Below are positions 1-6,355 of a stretch of 7,910 bases of DNA, in pieces (position 1 is the stretch's first letter; each line of letters opens with the position of its first letter). The translations under genes were made by a program, and so were the position numbers. The notes beneath the pieces were generated by a model. It saw nothing but the letters and a program-made list of their open reading frames with translations, searched no databases and was not told the origin of the DNA. The stretch is taken from positions 1 to 7,910 of the forward strand of contig CAZGQY010000185.1 in NCBI GenBank assembly GCA_964528035.1, read 5' to 3'. The DNA is from CAZGQY01 sp964528035. Lineage in GTDB: Bacteria; Pseudomonadota; Gammaproteobacteria; Methylococcales; UBA1147.

Positions 1-546
1 GTTGATGCTGATTCGGCTTTGGCCTTTTCGATGGAGGGTTCGGTATCGAATACACCGCCGTCTTTACGAGCGGGTGTTTGGGCTCCTGCATGGAATTCAA
101 ACCATGCCATTAACAAATTTCAGGAAGAAATTGGTGGGCCATTGCGGGGTGGTGATCCAGGGGCGTTACTCATTGAATCTGACGATAAGGCTGAATGGCA
201 TCTGCATATTCCCAAAAAATTCAAGCCTCGCAAGAAAGTTTGGTTGGCTGCACCACAGCAGCATATTTTCGGGAGCGAAGCACTGAGTGTTCAGTCGTCA
301 GCTGTGGCGGAACGAATACCTGAAGTCAGTGTCGCCATGAATCCAGGTGACATAGAAGAATTAGATTTATCGATTGGTCTGCCGATGAATTTGGATTTTG
401 AGTCTGGTGCCGCAGGGTTTAATGCGATACTGGTGGCCGATCCAGGTATACCCCGAGGCGTGGTTGGTCTCCCTTATGGTGTTCCAGGTTGTACAGGATT
501 GGACTGGAATGATGGGGTTTTACTCAAACAGCAGGGACAGAAATGA
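1..546 (+). CDS. nuoG: NADH-quinone oxidoreductase subunit G, C-terminal part (5' truncated by window)
   Basis: NuoG is the large Fe-S subunit of the complex I peripheral arm and passes electrons from the NADH/FMN module along the cluster chain. The gene is open from base 1 with no start in the window; 181 residues remain of a protein that is usually about 900. The cluster-binding N-terminal domains therefore lie upstream. What is visible is the end of the molybdopterin-oxidoreductase-like fold: the segment APAWNSNHAINKFQEEIGG (residues about 33-51 of the fragment), then HIFGSEALS, which matches the HLFGSDEMS motif of E. coli NuoG, and a GVVGLPYGVPG stretch near the end matching E. coli VGLPMGMSG. 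This C-terminal part belongs to the dinucleotide-binding-like domain, which has no known catalytic cofactor in NuoG. The first in-frame ATG, at base 31, is internal and not a start. nuoH begins 21 bases after the TGA stop, which supports the assignment. Confidence 0.9.
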   Translation, partial: VDADSALAFSMEGSVSNTPPSLRAGVWAPAWNSNHAINKFQEEIGGPLRGGDPGALLIESDDKAEWHLHIPKKFKPRKKVWLAAPQQHIFGSEALSVQSSAVAERIPEVSVAMNPGDIEELDLSIGLPMNLDFESGAAGFNAILVADPGIPRGVVGLPYGVPGCTGLDWNDGVLLKQQGQK

Positions 547-567
547 AATATGTAGAGGTTTGCGATC

Positions 568-1527
568 ATGAATGAAAATATCGGCACTGTATTCGATGTT
601 GTCGGTGTGTTGCTTGGAGTCATTCTGGTTGGTGCTTATCTCACTTGGTTAGAGCGACGCCTGATTGGTATCTGGCAGGATAGACTGGGTCCAAATCGGG
701 TGGGTCCTTTTGGTCTGGGGCAAGTAGTTGCTGACATGGTAAAGATTTTCATGAAAGAGGATTGGATTCCACCTTTTGTGGATAAGCCCGTCTTTATACT
801 GGCGCCCGCGGTTATTATGGTCACGGTATTAATGAGCTTTGCGGTCATCCCTTTCGCGCCCGATGTTGGAGTGATCGATCTGAACATTGGTTTACTGTTT
901 GTTCTGGCCTTTACTTCGTTGTCAGTTTACAGCGCAGTGCTTGCGGGATACGCGTCTAATAACAAGTATGCCCTAATGGGCAGTTTGCGTGCAGCAGCAC
1001 AAACTGTTAGCTATGAAGTATTTATGGGTATTTCTCTGATGGGTGTTGTCATGTTGACCGGCTCGTTTAACTTGCGTGAAATAGTAGAAGCCCAGGAAGG
1101 AGGGTGGTTTTGTTTTTCGCAGATTTTCGGACTATTGGTGTTTATGGTCGCAGCAGTCGCGGAAACACATCGCACCCCTTTCGACCTGCCCGAAGCGGAG
1201 CACGAGATCGTAGCAGGATTTCATACTGAATATTCCGGTATGAAATTTGGAATGTTTTTTGTGGGTGAGTATGTCAGTGTTTTGTTGAGTTCGGCGATGG
1301 TCGTGGTGTTGTTTTTTGGCGGTTGGCTGGGGCCGGATATTTTACCGCCGTTGGCCTGGTTTTCTTTAAAGACATTTGTCTTTATTTGTCTGTTTATATT
1401 ATTGCGTGCTGCCTTACCCCGCCCCCGTTACGACCAGCTAATGGCCTTCGGTTGGAAAGTTATGTTGCCGGTTGCATTAATAAATCTGGTGATTACCGGT
1501 GGATTGGCGTTGGCATTTGGGGGCTGA
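568..1527 (+). CDS. nuoH: NADH-quinone oxidoreductase subunit H (membrane, quinone-site floor)
   Basis: NuoH (ND1 family) is the inner-membrane subunit that forms most of the quinone-binding chamber and the first part of the proton channel. The protein has 319 residues (E. coli has 325), with about eight membrane segments. Diagnostic stretches are LERRLIGIWQDRLGPNRVGP (residues 28-47), GYASNNKYALMGSLRAAAQ (127-145, with SYE at 148-150) and the loop AETHRTPFDLPEAEHEIVAG (198-217), carrying E199, D206, E209, E211 and E213. These acidic residues line the connection from the quinone cavity to the membrane in known structures. The RPRYDQLMAFGWK motif sits near the C-terminus. The ATG at 568 is chosen because TAGAGG (553-558) lies 9 bases upstream and the protein then begins at the expected point of the first helix. 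Nothing is missing or truncated. Confidence 0.97.
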   Translation: MNENIGTVFDVVGVLLGVILVGAYLTWLERRLIGIWQDRLGPNRVGPFGLGQVVADMVKIFMKEDWIPPFVDKPVFILAPAVIMVTVLMSFAVIPFAPDVGVIDLNIGLLFVLAFTSLSVYSAVLAGYASNNKYALMGSLRAAAQTVSYEVFMGISLMGVVMLTGSFNLREIVEAQEGGWFCFSQIFGLLVFMVAAVAETHRTPFDLPEAEHEIVAGFHTEYSGMKFGMFFVGEYVSVLLSSAMVVVLFFGGWLGPDILPPLAWFSLKTFVFICLFILLRAALPRPRYDQLMAFGWKVMLPVALINLVITGGLALAFGG

Positions 1528-1553
1528 ATGATGAGTCCAGGCGTACAGATAAT

Positions 1554-1574
1554 CCCGCTAAATATTAGCTTGGG
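1554..1574 (+). other. Intercistronic hairpin between nuoH and nuoI
   Basis: CCC (1554-1556) and GCTAA (1557-1561) can pair with TTAGC (1565-1569) and GGG (1572-1574). The stem is 8 bp, with a two-base TT bulge and a three-base ATA loop. No T tract follows, so this is unlikely to be a terminator. It ends 7 bases before the nuoI ribosome binding site, where it could affect mRNA stability or ribosome access. The role is inferred; only the pairing is seen. The three-base loop and bulge make it a modest structure. Confidence 0.4.
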
Positions 1575-1581
1575 TGGTTGT

Positions 1582-1586
1582 GGAGG
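1582..1586 (+). promoter_or_regulatory. Ribosome binding site that fixes the nuoI start
   Basis: GGAGG lies 5 bases upstream of the ATG at 1592 and is the best Shine-Dalgarno match in the junction. An in-frame GTG at 1574 lies upstream of it and has no site of its own. The in-frame ATGs at 1616 and 1658 lack a properly spaced site. This supports 1592 as the nuoI start. Confidence 0.7.
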
Positions 1587-1591
1587 ACAAC

Positions 1592-1651
1592 ATGCTGAAT
1601 GATCGGCTGCGTGGTATGTTAAAGCTGAATGATGAGCAGCGTGCACTGTTA
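1592..1651 (+). repeat. Tandem 30-base repeat encoding two 10-residue units at the NuoI N-terminus
   Basis: Bases 1592-1621 and 1622-1651 align without gaps at 23 of 30 positions by hand count. Both share CTGAATGAT at positions 4-12 of the unit, CGT at 19-21 and end in TTA. They encode MLNDRLRGML and KLNDEQRALL, so the reading frame is kept. Together they account for most of the extra N-terminal length of this NuoI relative to the E. coli protein. The similarity is visible directly; a duplication origin is inferred. Confidence 0.6.
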
Positions 1652-2185
1652 AGAAGGATGCAGTCGATATTGACAAGCCAGTTGACAGGAATGTGGCTGG
1701 TGTTGACTCATACCTTCACCAAAGCTGACACGATACAATATCCGGAGCAGCAACCTGTATTGTCACCTCGCTATCGTGGACGAATCGTGTTAACACGTGA
1801 TCCGGATGGTATGGAGCGTTGTGTTGCCTGTAATTTGTGTGCGGTAGCCTGTCCGGTTGACTGTATCGCGCTACAAAAGACCGAAGACGAAAGCGGTCGG
1901 TGGTTTCCGGAGTTTTTCCGCATCAATTTTTCTCGTTGCATTATGTGTGGGTTTTGTGAGGAAGCTTGTCCGACCTATTCGATACAGTTAACCCCGGATT
2001 TCGAAATGTGTGAGCACAATCGTCAGAATATGGTGTACGAAAAAGAAGATTTACTGATCGATGGCCCGGGAAAATATCATGAATACAACTTTTATAGAGT
2101 TGCCGGTAAAAGTGTTGGCGGTAAAGACAAAGGCCAGGCAGAGAATGAAGCTGAGCCAATTGATGTGAAGAGTTTGTTGCCTTAG
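1592..2185 (+). CDS. nuoI: NADH-quinone oxidoreductase subunit I (2x[4Fe-4S] ferredoxin-like)
   Basis: NuoI sits at the foot of the peripheral arm and carries clusters N6a and N6b, which pass electrons from NuoG to NuoB and on to quinone. Both ligand sets are intact: C77-x2-C80-x2-C83-x3-C87-P and C116-x2-C119-x2-C122-x3-C126-P. The flanking stretches YRGRIVLTRDPDG and PEFFRINFSRC are nearly identical to E. coli. The C-terminus, AENEAEPIDVKSLLP, also matches the E. coli end closely. With the start at 1592 the protein has 197 residues; E. coli NuoI has 180. The excess is an N-terminal, probably helical stretch made of two 10-residue repeats. An upstream in-frame GTG at 1574 would add six residues but lies at the edge of a hairpin without a ribosome binding site. 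C140 stands where E. coli has glycine. The stop is 9 bases before nuoJ. Confidence 0.96.
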   Translation: MLNDRLRGMLKLNDEQRALLRRMQSILTSQLTGMWLVLTHTFTKADTIQYPEQQPVLSPRYRGRIVLTRDPDGMERCVACNLCAVACPVDCIALQKTEDESGRWFPEFFRINFSRCIMCGFCEEACPTYSIQLTPDFEMCEHNRQNMVYEKEDLLIDGPGKYHEYNFYRVAGKSVGGKDKGQAENEAEPIDVKSLLP

Positions 2186-2194
2186 GTAAATATC

Positions 2195-2707
2195 ATGGAG
2201 TTATTTTTTTTCTATTTAGCAGCTCTGGTTGCGGTTTATTCCACAGCGATGGTGATTACACGAATTAATGCAGTACATGCGCTATTGTTTCTAATCGTTT
2301 CTCTGTTGGCGGTGGGAATGGTTTTCTATTTGCTGGGGGCGCATTTTGCTGCAGTACTGGAAGTCATCGTTTATGCCGGTGCGATCATGGTGCTTTTTGT
2401 GTTTGTCATCATGATGCTGAATCTGGGGCAACGAACCGTTGAGCAGGAACGTTTGTGGCTTAATCCTTCGATGTGGAGAATGCCATCGATTCTTGCTGCG
2501 ATCCTTTTTATCGAGCTGCTTGTGGTTATGGGAGGTGGCGAAGCAACCAGCGGGGCGACTTTAGTGGGTGCGAAAGAGGTGGGAATATTGCTGTTCGGAC
2601 CCTATTTATTGGCTGTGGAATTGGCTTCCATGTTGTTGTTGGCAGGGTTGATTGGTGCTTATCATTTGGGTAGACCTGATCATTTGAAAGAGAATAACGA
2701 GTCATGA
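2195..2707 (+). CDS. nuoJ: NADH-quinone oxidoreductase subunit J (membrane)
   Basis: NuoJ (ND6 family) is a five-helix inner-membrane subunit between NuoH and NuoK that helps couple quinone reduction to proton pumping. The 170 residues (E. coli has 184) are almost entirely hydrophobic. The signature is helix 3, AVLEVIVYAGAIMVLFVFVIMMLN (53-76). It includes E56, Y60 and the glycine region G62, where known structures show a pi-bulge that rearranges during turnover. A further acidic residue, E142, lies in the last helix (LLAVELASMLLLAGLIGAY). The short C-terminal tail after residue 160 is polar. The ATG follows the nuoI stop by 9 bases with only a weak AGG upstream, so translation probably depends on coupling. 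A run of eight T (2204-2211) lies just after the start. The stop codon overlaps the nuoK start by four bases. Confidence 0.96.
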   Translation: MELFFFYLAALVAVYSTAMVITRINAVHALLFLIVSLLAVGMVFYLLGAHFAAVLEVIVYAGAIMVLFVFVIMMLNLGQRTVEQERLWLNPSMWRMPSILAAILFIELLVVMGGGEATSGATLVGAKEVGILLFGPYLLAVELASMLLLAGLIGAYHLGRPDHLKENNES

Positions 2708-3012
2708 TTACCATTCCCATAGAACATGGTTTGATATTGGCCTCAATTTTGTTTGGCCTTGGTGTGATTGGGGTTTTGGTCAGGCGCAATGTGATTTTTA
2801 TATTGATGTCATTGGAAATTATGTTGAATGCCTCCGCACTGGCGTTTGTAGTGGCTGGAGCCCGTTGGGGACAAGCGGATGGCCAATTGATTTATTTGTT
2901 GATTCTGACTCTTGCGGCAGCGGAGGTTGGAGTAGGACTTGGCCTGGTTTTACAGCTGTATCGAAGGTATCACACACTTGATGCGGACCAGCTCAGTAAG
3001 ATGAGAGGATAA
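2704..3012 (+). CDS. nuoK: NADH-quinone oxidoreductase subunit K (membrane)
   Basis: NuoK (ND4L family) is a three-helix inner-membrane subunit that relays protons between NuoJ and the antiporter-like NuoN. At 102 residues it is almost the same length as E. coli NuoK (100). Long blocks match: EHGLILASILF near the start, RRNVIFILMSLEIMLNASALAFVVAG (27-52) and LTLAAAEVGVGLGLVLQL (68-85). The two essential membrane glutamates are E38 (LEIM) and E74 (AAAE), equivalent to E. coli E36 and E72. The end, KMRG, resembles E. coli EMRG. The ATG overlaps the nuoJ TGA as ATGA, and GAAAGAGA (2686-2693) is a plausible ribosome binding site, so translation is likely coupled to nuoJ. Confidence 0.97.
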   Translation: MITIPIEHGLILASILFGLGVIGVLVRRNVIFILMSLEIMLNASALAFVVAGARWGQADGQLIYLLILTLAAAEVGVGLGLVLQLYRRYHTLDADQLSKMRG

Positions 3013-3017
3013 CAATA

Positions 3018-4862
3018 ATGCTCAATCTGTTATGGCTGATTCCAACGTTTCCGTTCCTGGGTTTTTTAATCCTGGTACTGACTTCAGGTAATTTGCCCAA
3101 TCGGCAGGTTCAAATGGTTGGCGTCGGGTCTATTTTTCTTTCTGCTTTGCTGACTGCAATAATCGGCATGGTATTTTTAAATAGTCCCACTTCCGCGTTT
3201 ATCCAGACACTGTGGGTATGGATGGACGTCGGCTCGTTTCAACCGAAATTTTCTTTGTATCTTGATCATTTGTCGTTGACCATGTTGTTTGTGATTACCG
3301 GCGTTGGTTTTTTAATCCATTGGTATTCAGCCGGATTTATGGACGATGATCCTGGATACAGCCGTTTTTTTGCCTACATGAATCTGTTCGTTAGCATGAT
3401 GTTAATTCTGGTGCTGGCGGACAATTTGGTATTGCTGTTTTTGGGGTGGGAAGGCGTTGGTTTGTGCAGTTATCTGCTCATTGGCTTCTGGTATAAAAAT
3501 CCTGATTATGGCTATGCGGCTCGTAAAGCATTCGTAGTCACTCGCGTCGGTGATACGGCCATGGCCTTGGGGCTGTTTATGTTGTTTATGCACCTGAATA
3601 CGCTTGATATTCAGGCATTGATGGAACGTGCAAGTACTGACTGGCCGATCGATTCTACATTGCCGACTCTGGCCGCTGCATTGTTACTGGGTGGAGCAGT
3701 GGGTAAATCTGCACAGTTACCATTACAAACCTGGTTGCCGGATGCGATGGCGGGTCCCACACCCATTAGTGCATTGATTCATGCCGCGACCATGGTGACT
3801 GCCGGTGTGTATCTGATTGCGCGTACCCACGTACTGTTTCAGTTAGCGCCCGATATTCAAATCCTGGTTGCTATCATTGGCGTATTAACGCTTTTGATGT
3901 CTGGCTTTACTGCGCTGACACAATACGATATCAAACGCATACTGGCTTATTCGACGATCAGCCAGATCGGTTATATGTTTCTTGGTCTGGGCGTTGGGGC
4001 ATGGTCGGCGTCGATATTCCATTTGATGACCCATGCTTTTTTTAAAGCCTTACTGTTTCTGGGAGCCGGTGGTGTCATTTATTGTTGTCACCATGAACAT
4101 AATATTTTCAAGATGGGCGGGCTGGGAAAGCAGTTACCCGTAACTTTTGCCTGTTTTCTTATCGGCGGTGCGGCACTGGCGGCGTTTCCATTTACTTCGG
4201 GTCATTACAGTAAAGACGAGATTTTATTGCAAACTTTTAATTCCGGAGGAATTGGGCCTTTGCTTTGGTTTGCCGGTCTGGTCGGAGCATTGATCACCTC
4301 AATATATACCTTTAGGCTTATTTTTATCGCGTTTTTTGGTCCATCGCAAAATACTGTAAACGAGAGCTTTGATAATCGTATGCGTATTCCTTTGATAATA
4401 TTGTGTGTGCTGGCATTATTCGGTGCATCACTGAGAATACCGCTGGATACAGTATTCCACAATGCAATGCCGCCACCAGATCATTCCGGATTCAGTTTGG
4501 TTACGTGGATAACGATGATCACGCCTCTAGCCGGTTTCGCGATTGCAGTTTTATATTTTCTAACCAAAAAATATGATCCAGAAGCATTGCTGGCAACCGA
4601 GCGCGGGCAAAATTTGCATCGTTTCTGGTTTAGCGGATGGGGTATGGATGACCTCTACGATAAGTGTTTTGTAAACCCAATAAAGCGGCTGGCAGTGATC
4701 AATGTGAATGATATCGTCGACAGTGTTTACAGTGGGGTAGTAACGTTGAGCCGATTTGCCTATGCCGGTCTGGCCTTAACTCAGAACGGGCGACTACGCT
4801 GGTATGCCGTTGGAATGATATTTGGTGGCGTAATCATGGTTGGAATTGGGGTATTCGCATGA
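3018..4862 (+). CDS. nuoL: NADH-quinone oxidoreductase subunit L (antiporter-like proton pump)
   Basis: NuoL (ND5 family) is the distal antiporter-like proton-pumping subunit of the membrane arm. Its 614 residues match the E. coli length (613). Conserved elements in order are: FLGWEGVGLCSYLLIGF (141-157) with E145; VTRVGD with D179; GGAVGKSAQLPLQTWLPDAM (225-244) with K230; HAATMVTAGVYL; TQYDIKRILAYSTISQIGYM (301-320); FHLMTHAFFKALLFL with H335, H339 and K343; and SKDEIL with K399. These are the charged residues that form the central proton path in the family. After about residue 520 comes the C-terminal part that in known structures forms the long lateral helix running along NuoM and NuoN, followed by a final membrane segment (about 592-612). 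AGAGGA (3004-3009), inside the end of nuoK, lies 8 bases before the ATG. The stop overlaps nuoM by four bases. Confidence 0.97.
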   Translation: MLNLLWLIPTFPFLGFLILVLTSGNLPNRQVQMVGVGSIFLSALLTAIIGMVFLNSPTSAFIQTLWVWMDVGSFQPKFSLYLDHLSLTMLFVITGVGFLIHWYSAGFMDDDPGYSRFFAYMNLFVSMMLILVLADNLVLLFLGWEGVGLCSYLLIGFWYKNPDYGYAARKAFVVTRVGDTAMALGLFMLFMHLNTLDIQALMERASTDWPIDSTLPTLAAALLLGGAVGKSAQLPLQTWLPDAMAGPTPISALIHAATMVTAGVYLIARTHVLFQLAPDIQILVAIIGVLTLLMSGFTALTQYDIKRILAYSTISQIGYMFLGLGVGAWSASIFHLMTHAFFKALLFLGAGGVIYCCHHEHNIFKMGGLGKQLPVTFACFLIGGAALAAFPFTSGHYSKDEILLQTFNSGGIGPLLWFAGLVGALITSIYTFRLIFIAFFGPSQNTVNESFDNRMRIPLIILCVLALFGASLRIPLDTVFHNAMPPPDHSGFSLVTWITMITPLAGFAIAVLYFLTKKYDPEALLATERGQNLHRFWFSGWGMDDLYDKCFVNPIKRLAVINVNDIVDSVYSGVVTLSRFAYAGLALTQNGRLRWYAVGMIFGGVIMVGIGVFA

Positions 4863-6352
4863 TTCTTAGCCTTCTGATCGCGGTATTGTTTATCGGTGGC
4901 TTGTTGGCCTGGAAGTCGGAAACTGAAGACCCGGACAAGCCTAAATTCATCTGTTTGGCAGCGCTTGGACTGGATATGTTCATTGTTCTGCTTATATACC
5001 TGTTTGGAGACCCGTCGTTGTCCTTGACGGGAACAGGTGATCCATCCTGGATTATGGAAACCAATTGGCAGTGGATCCCCCGTTTTGGTATCAGTTTTCA
5101 TCTGGCGATGGATGGATTGAGTTTGCTGCTGGTTTTTTTGACTTTATTTTTGGGATTTATGGCAGTGGGCTGCTCCTGGAATGAAATCACCGAGCGGGTG
5201 GGTTTCTTTCATTTTAATTTAATGTGGACTCTGGCGGGTGTTGTCGGAGTATTTCTGGCTTTGGATCTGTTCCTGTTTTTCTTTTTCTGGGAAGTCATGA
5301 TCATACCCATGTTTTTCCTGATCAGTATCTGGGGCCACGAAAAAAAGGTTTATGCAGCAATCAAGTTTTTTTTATTTACTCAGGTCAGCAGTCTGTTAAT
5401 GCTGGCTGCAATTGTTGCGCTGGTCATTGTTAATTATCAGTCCAGCGGAGAATACACTTTTGATTATCTGGTGCTGTTAAAAACTTCAATAGATCCGGAT
5501 ATGGCCTATTGGCTGATGTTGGGGTTTTTTATCGCATTTGTGGTCAAACTACCCGGTGTTCCATTTCATACCTGGCTTCCGGATGCACACACCCAGGCAC
5601 CCACTGCGGGAAGCGTTCTGCTTGCTGGAATTCTGTTAAAAACCGGTGCCTATGGGCTGATTCGCTTTGTGGTTCCATTATTCCCGGATGCTTCGGCTGA
5701 ATTTGCGCCAATTGCAATGTTTCTGGGAGTAATTAGTATTTTATACGGGGCGCATATGGCTTTTGCGCAGTCCGATATGAAACGCCTGATCGCATATACC
5801 AGCATCAGTCATATGGGCTTTATTTTGCTTGGTGTATTTGCCTGGAATGAATGGGCACTTCAAGGTGCTGTGATGACAATGCTGGCTCACGGAATCAGTT
5901 CTGCGGCCCTGTTTATGATTGCCGGTGCTTTACAACAACGTATGCATACCCGGGATATGCGACGTATGGGCGGACTGTGGGGACAGGTTCCAAGATTGTC
6001 TGTCGTGGCATTGTTCTTTACTGTTGCTGCATTGGGTATGCCCGGGCTGGGGAATTTTATAGGTGAATTTCTGGTTTTGCTGGGTGCTTTTCAAGCCGAT
6101 ATCTGGATGACAGTATTCGCATCATTAGGATTAATAGCCGCCCCGGTGTATTCCTTGATATTGGTACAAAAGGCTTTTCATTGTGAACCGAGAGAAAGCC
6201 ATAAACTGTGGGATTTTGGCCAGAGAGAGATGACCATGATGGCGTTTATGATCGTTGCTATGGTGTGGATGGGTGTGTATCCCCAGACAATGCTCAATTT
6301 ATCGGCCCCGGTACTGGAAAATTTAAACCAGATAGTTGCCTTCAAGGATTAA
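4859..6352 (+). CDS. nuoM: NADH-quinone oxidoreductase subunit M (antiporter-like proton pump)
   Basis: NuoM (ND4 family) is the middle antiporter-like pump of the membrane arm, with about 14 membrane helices. It has 497 residues; E. coli has 509. Landmarks are WIPRFGISFHLAMDGLSLLL (72-91), FFFFWEVMIIPMFFLI (140-155) with essential E145, IAFVVKLPGVPFHTWLPDAH (225-244) with K230, TAGSVLLAGILLKTGAYGL with K261, AFAQSDMKRLIAYTSISHMG (301-320) and GLGNFIGEF with E403. All are the expected positions for the proton path. The start overlaps the nuoL stop (ATGA at 4859-4862) with a weak GGGG at 4848-4851, so translation is probably coupled to nuoL. The run CACGAAAAAAAGG around 5336-5348 creates an in-phase A-AAA-AAG heptamer, treated separately. 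No defect is seen. Confidence 0.97.
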   Translation: MILSLLIAVLFIGGLLAWKSETEDPDKPKFICLAALGLDMFIVLLIYLFGDPSLSLTGTGDPSWIMETNWQWIPRFGISFHLAMDGLSLLLVFLTLFLGFMAVGCSWNEITERVGFFHFNLMWTLAGVVGVFLALDLFLFFFFWEVMIIPMFFLISIWGHEKKVYAAIKFFLFTQVSSLLMLAAIVALVIVNYQSSGEYTFDYLVLLKTSIDPDMAYWLMLGFFIAFVVKLPGVPFHTWLPDAHTQAPTAGSVLLAGILLKTGAYGLIRFVVPLFPDASAEFAPIAMFLGVISILYGAHMAFAQSDMKRLIAYTSISHMGFILLGVFAWNEWALQGAVMTMLAHGISSAALFMIAGALQQRMHTRDMRRMGGLWGQVPRLSVVALFFTVAALGMPGLGNFIGEFLVLLGAFQADIWMTVFASLGLIAAPVYSLILVQKAFHCEPRESHKLWDFGQREMTMMAFMIVAMVWMGVYPQTMLNLSAPVLENLNQIVAFKD

Positions 6353-6355
6353 ACT

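Noticed and set aside
2..286. 94-codon + strand frame starting at base 2
   Set aside because: It overlaps the nuoG C-terminal coding frame, which matches the family through to its stop at 546.
1323..1568. 81-codon + strand frame overlapping the end of nuoH and running into the gap
   Set aside because: Most of it is an out-of-frame reading of nuoH. Only its last codons (LNDESRRT) are of interest, as a possible decayed copy of the nuoI repeat.
1574..1591. GTG at 1574 as the nuoI start
   Set aside because: It would add only six residues, has no ribosome binding site, and lies at the 3' edge of a hairpin. GGAGG at 1582-1586 points to ATG 1592.
2204..2211. Run of eight T at the start of nuoJ as a frameshift or phase-variation tract
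   Set aside because: It encodes a natural Phe-rich stretch at the head of the first membrane helix, and the frame is intact on both sides. T-rich runs are common in these hydrophobic genes.
4781..5101. 106-codon open frame on the - strand across the nuoL-nuoM junction
   Set aside because: It is fully antisense to two conserved genes, has no recognisable motif, and its composition follows the complement of hydrophobic codons. The other antisense and off-frame open stretches within nuo genes were dismissed for the same reason.
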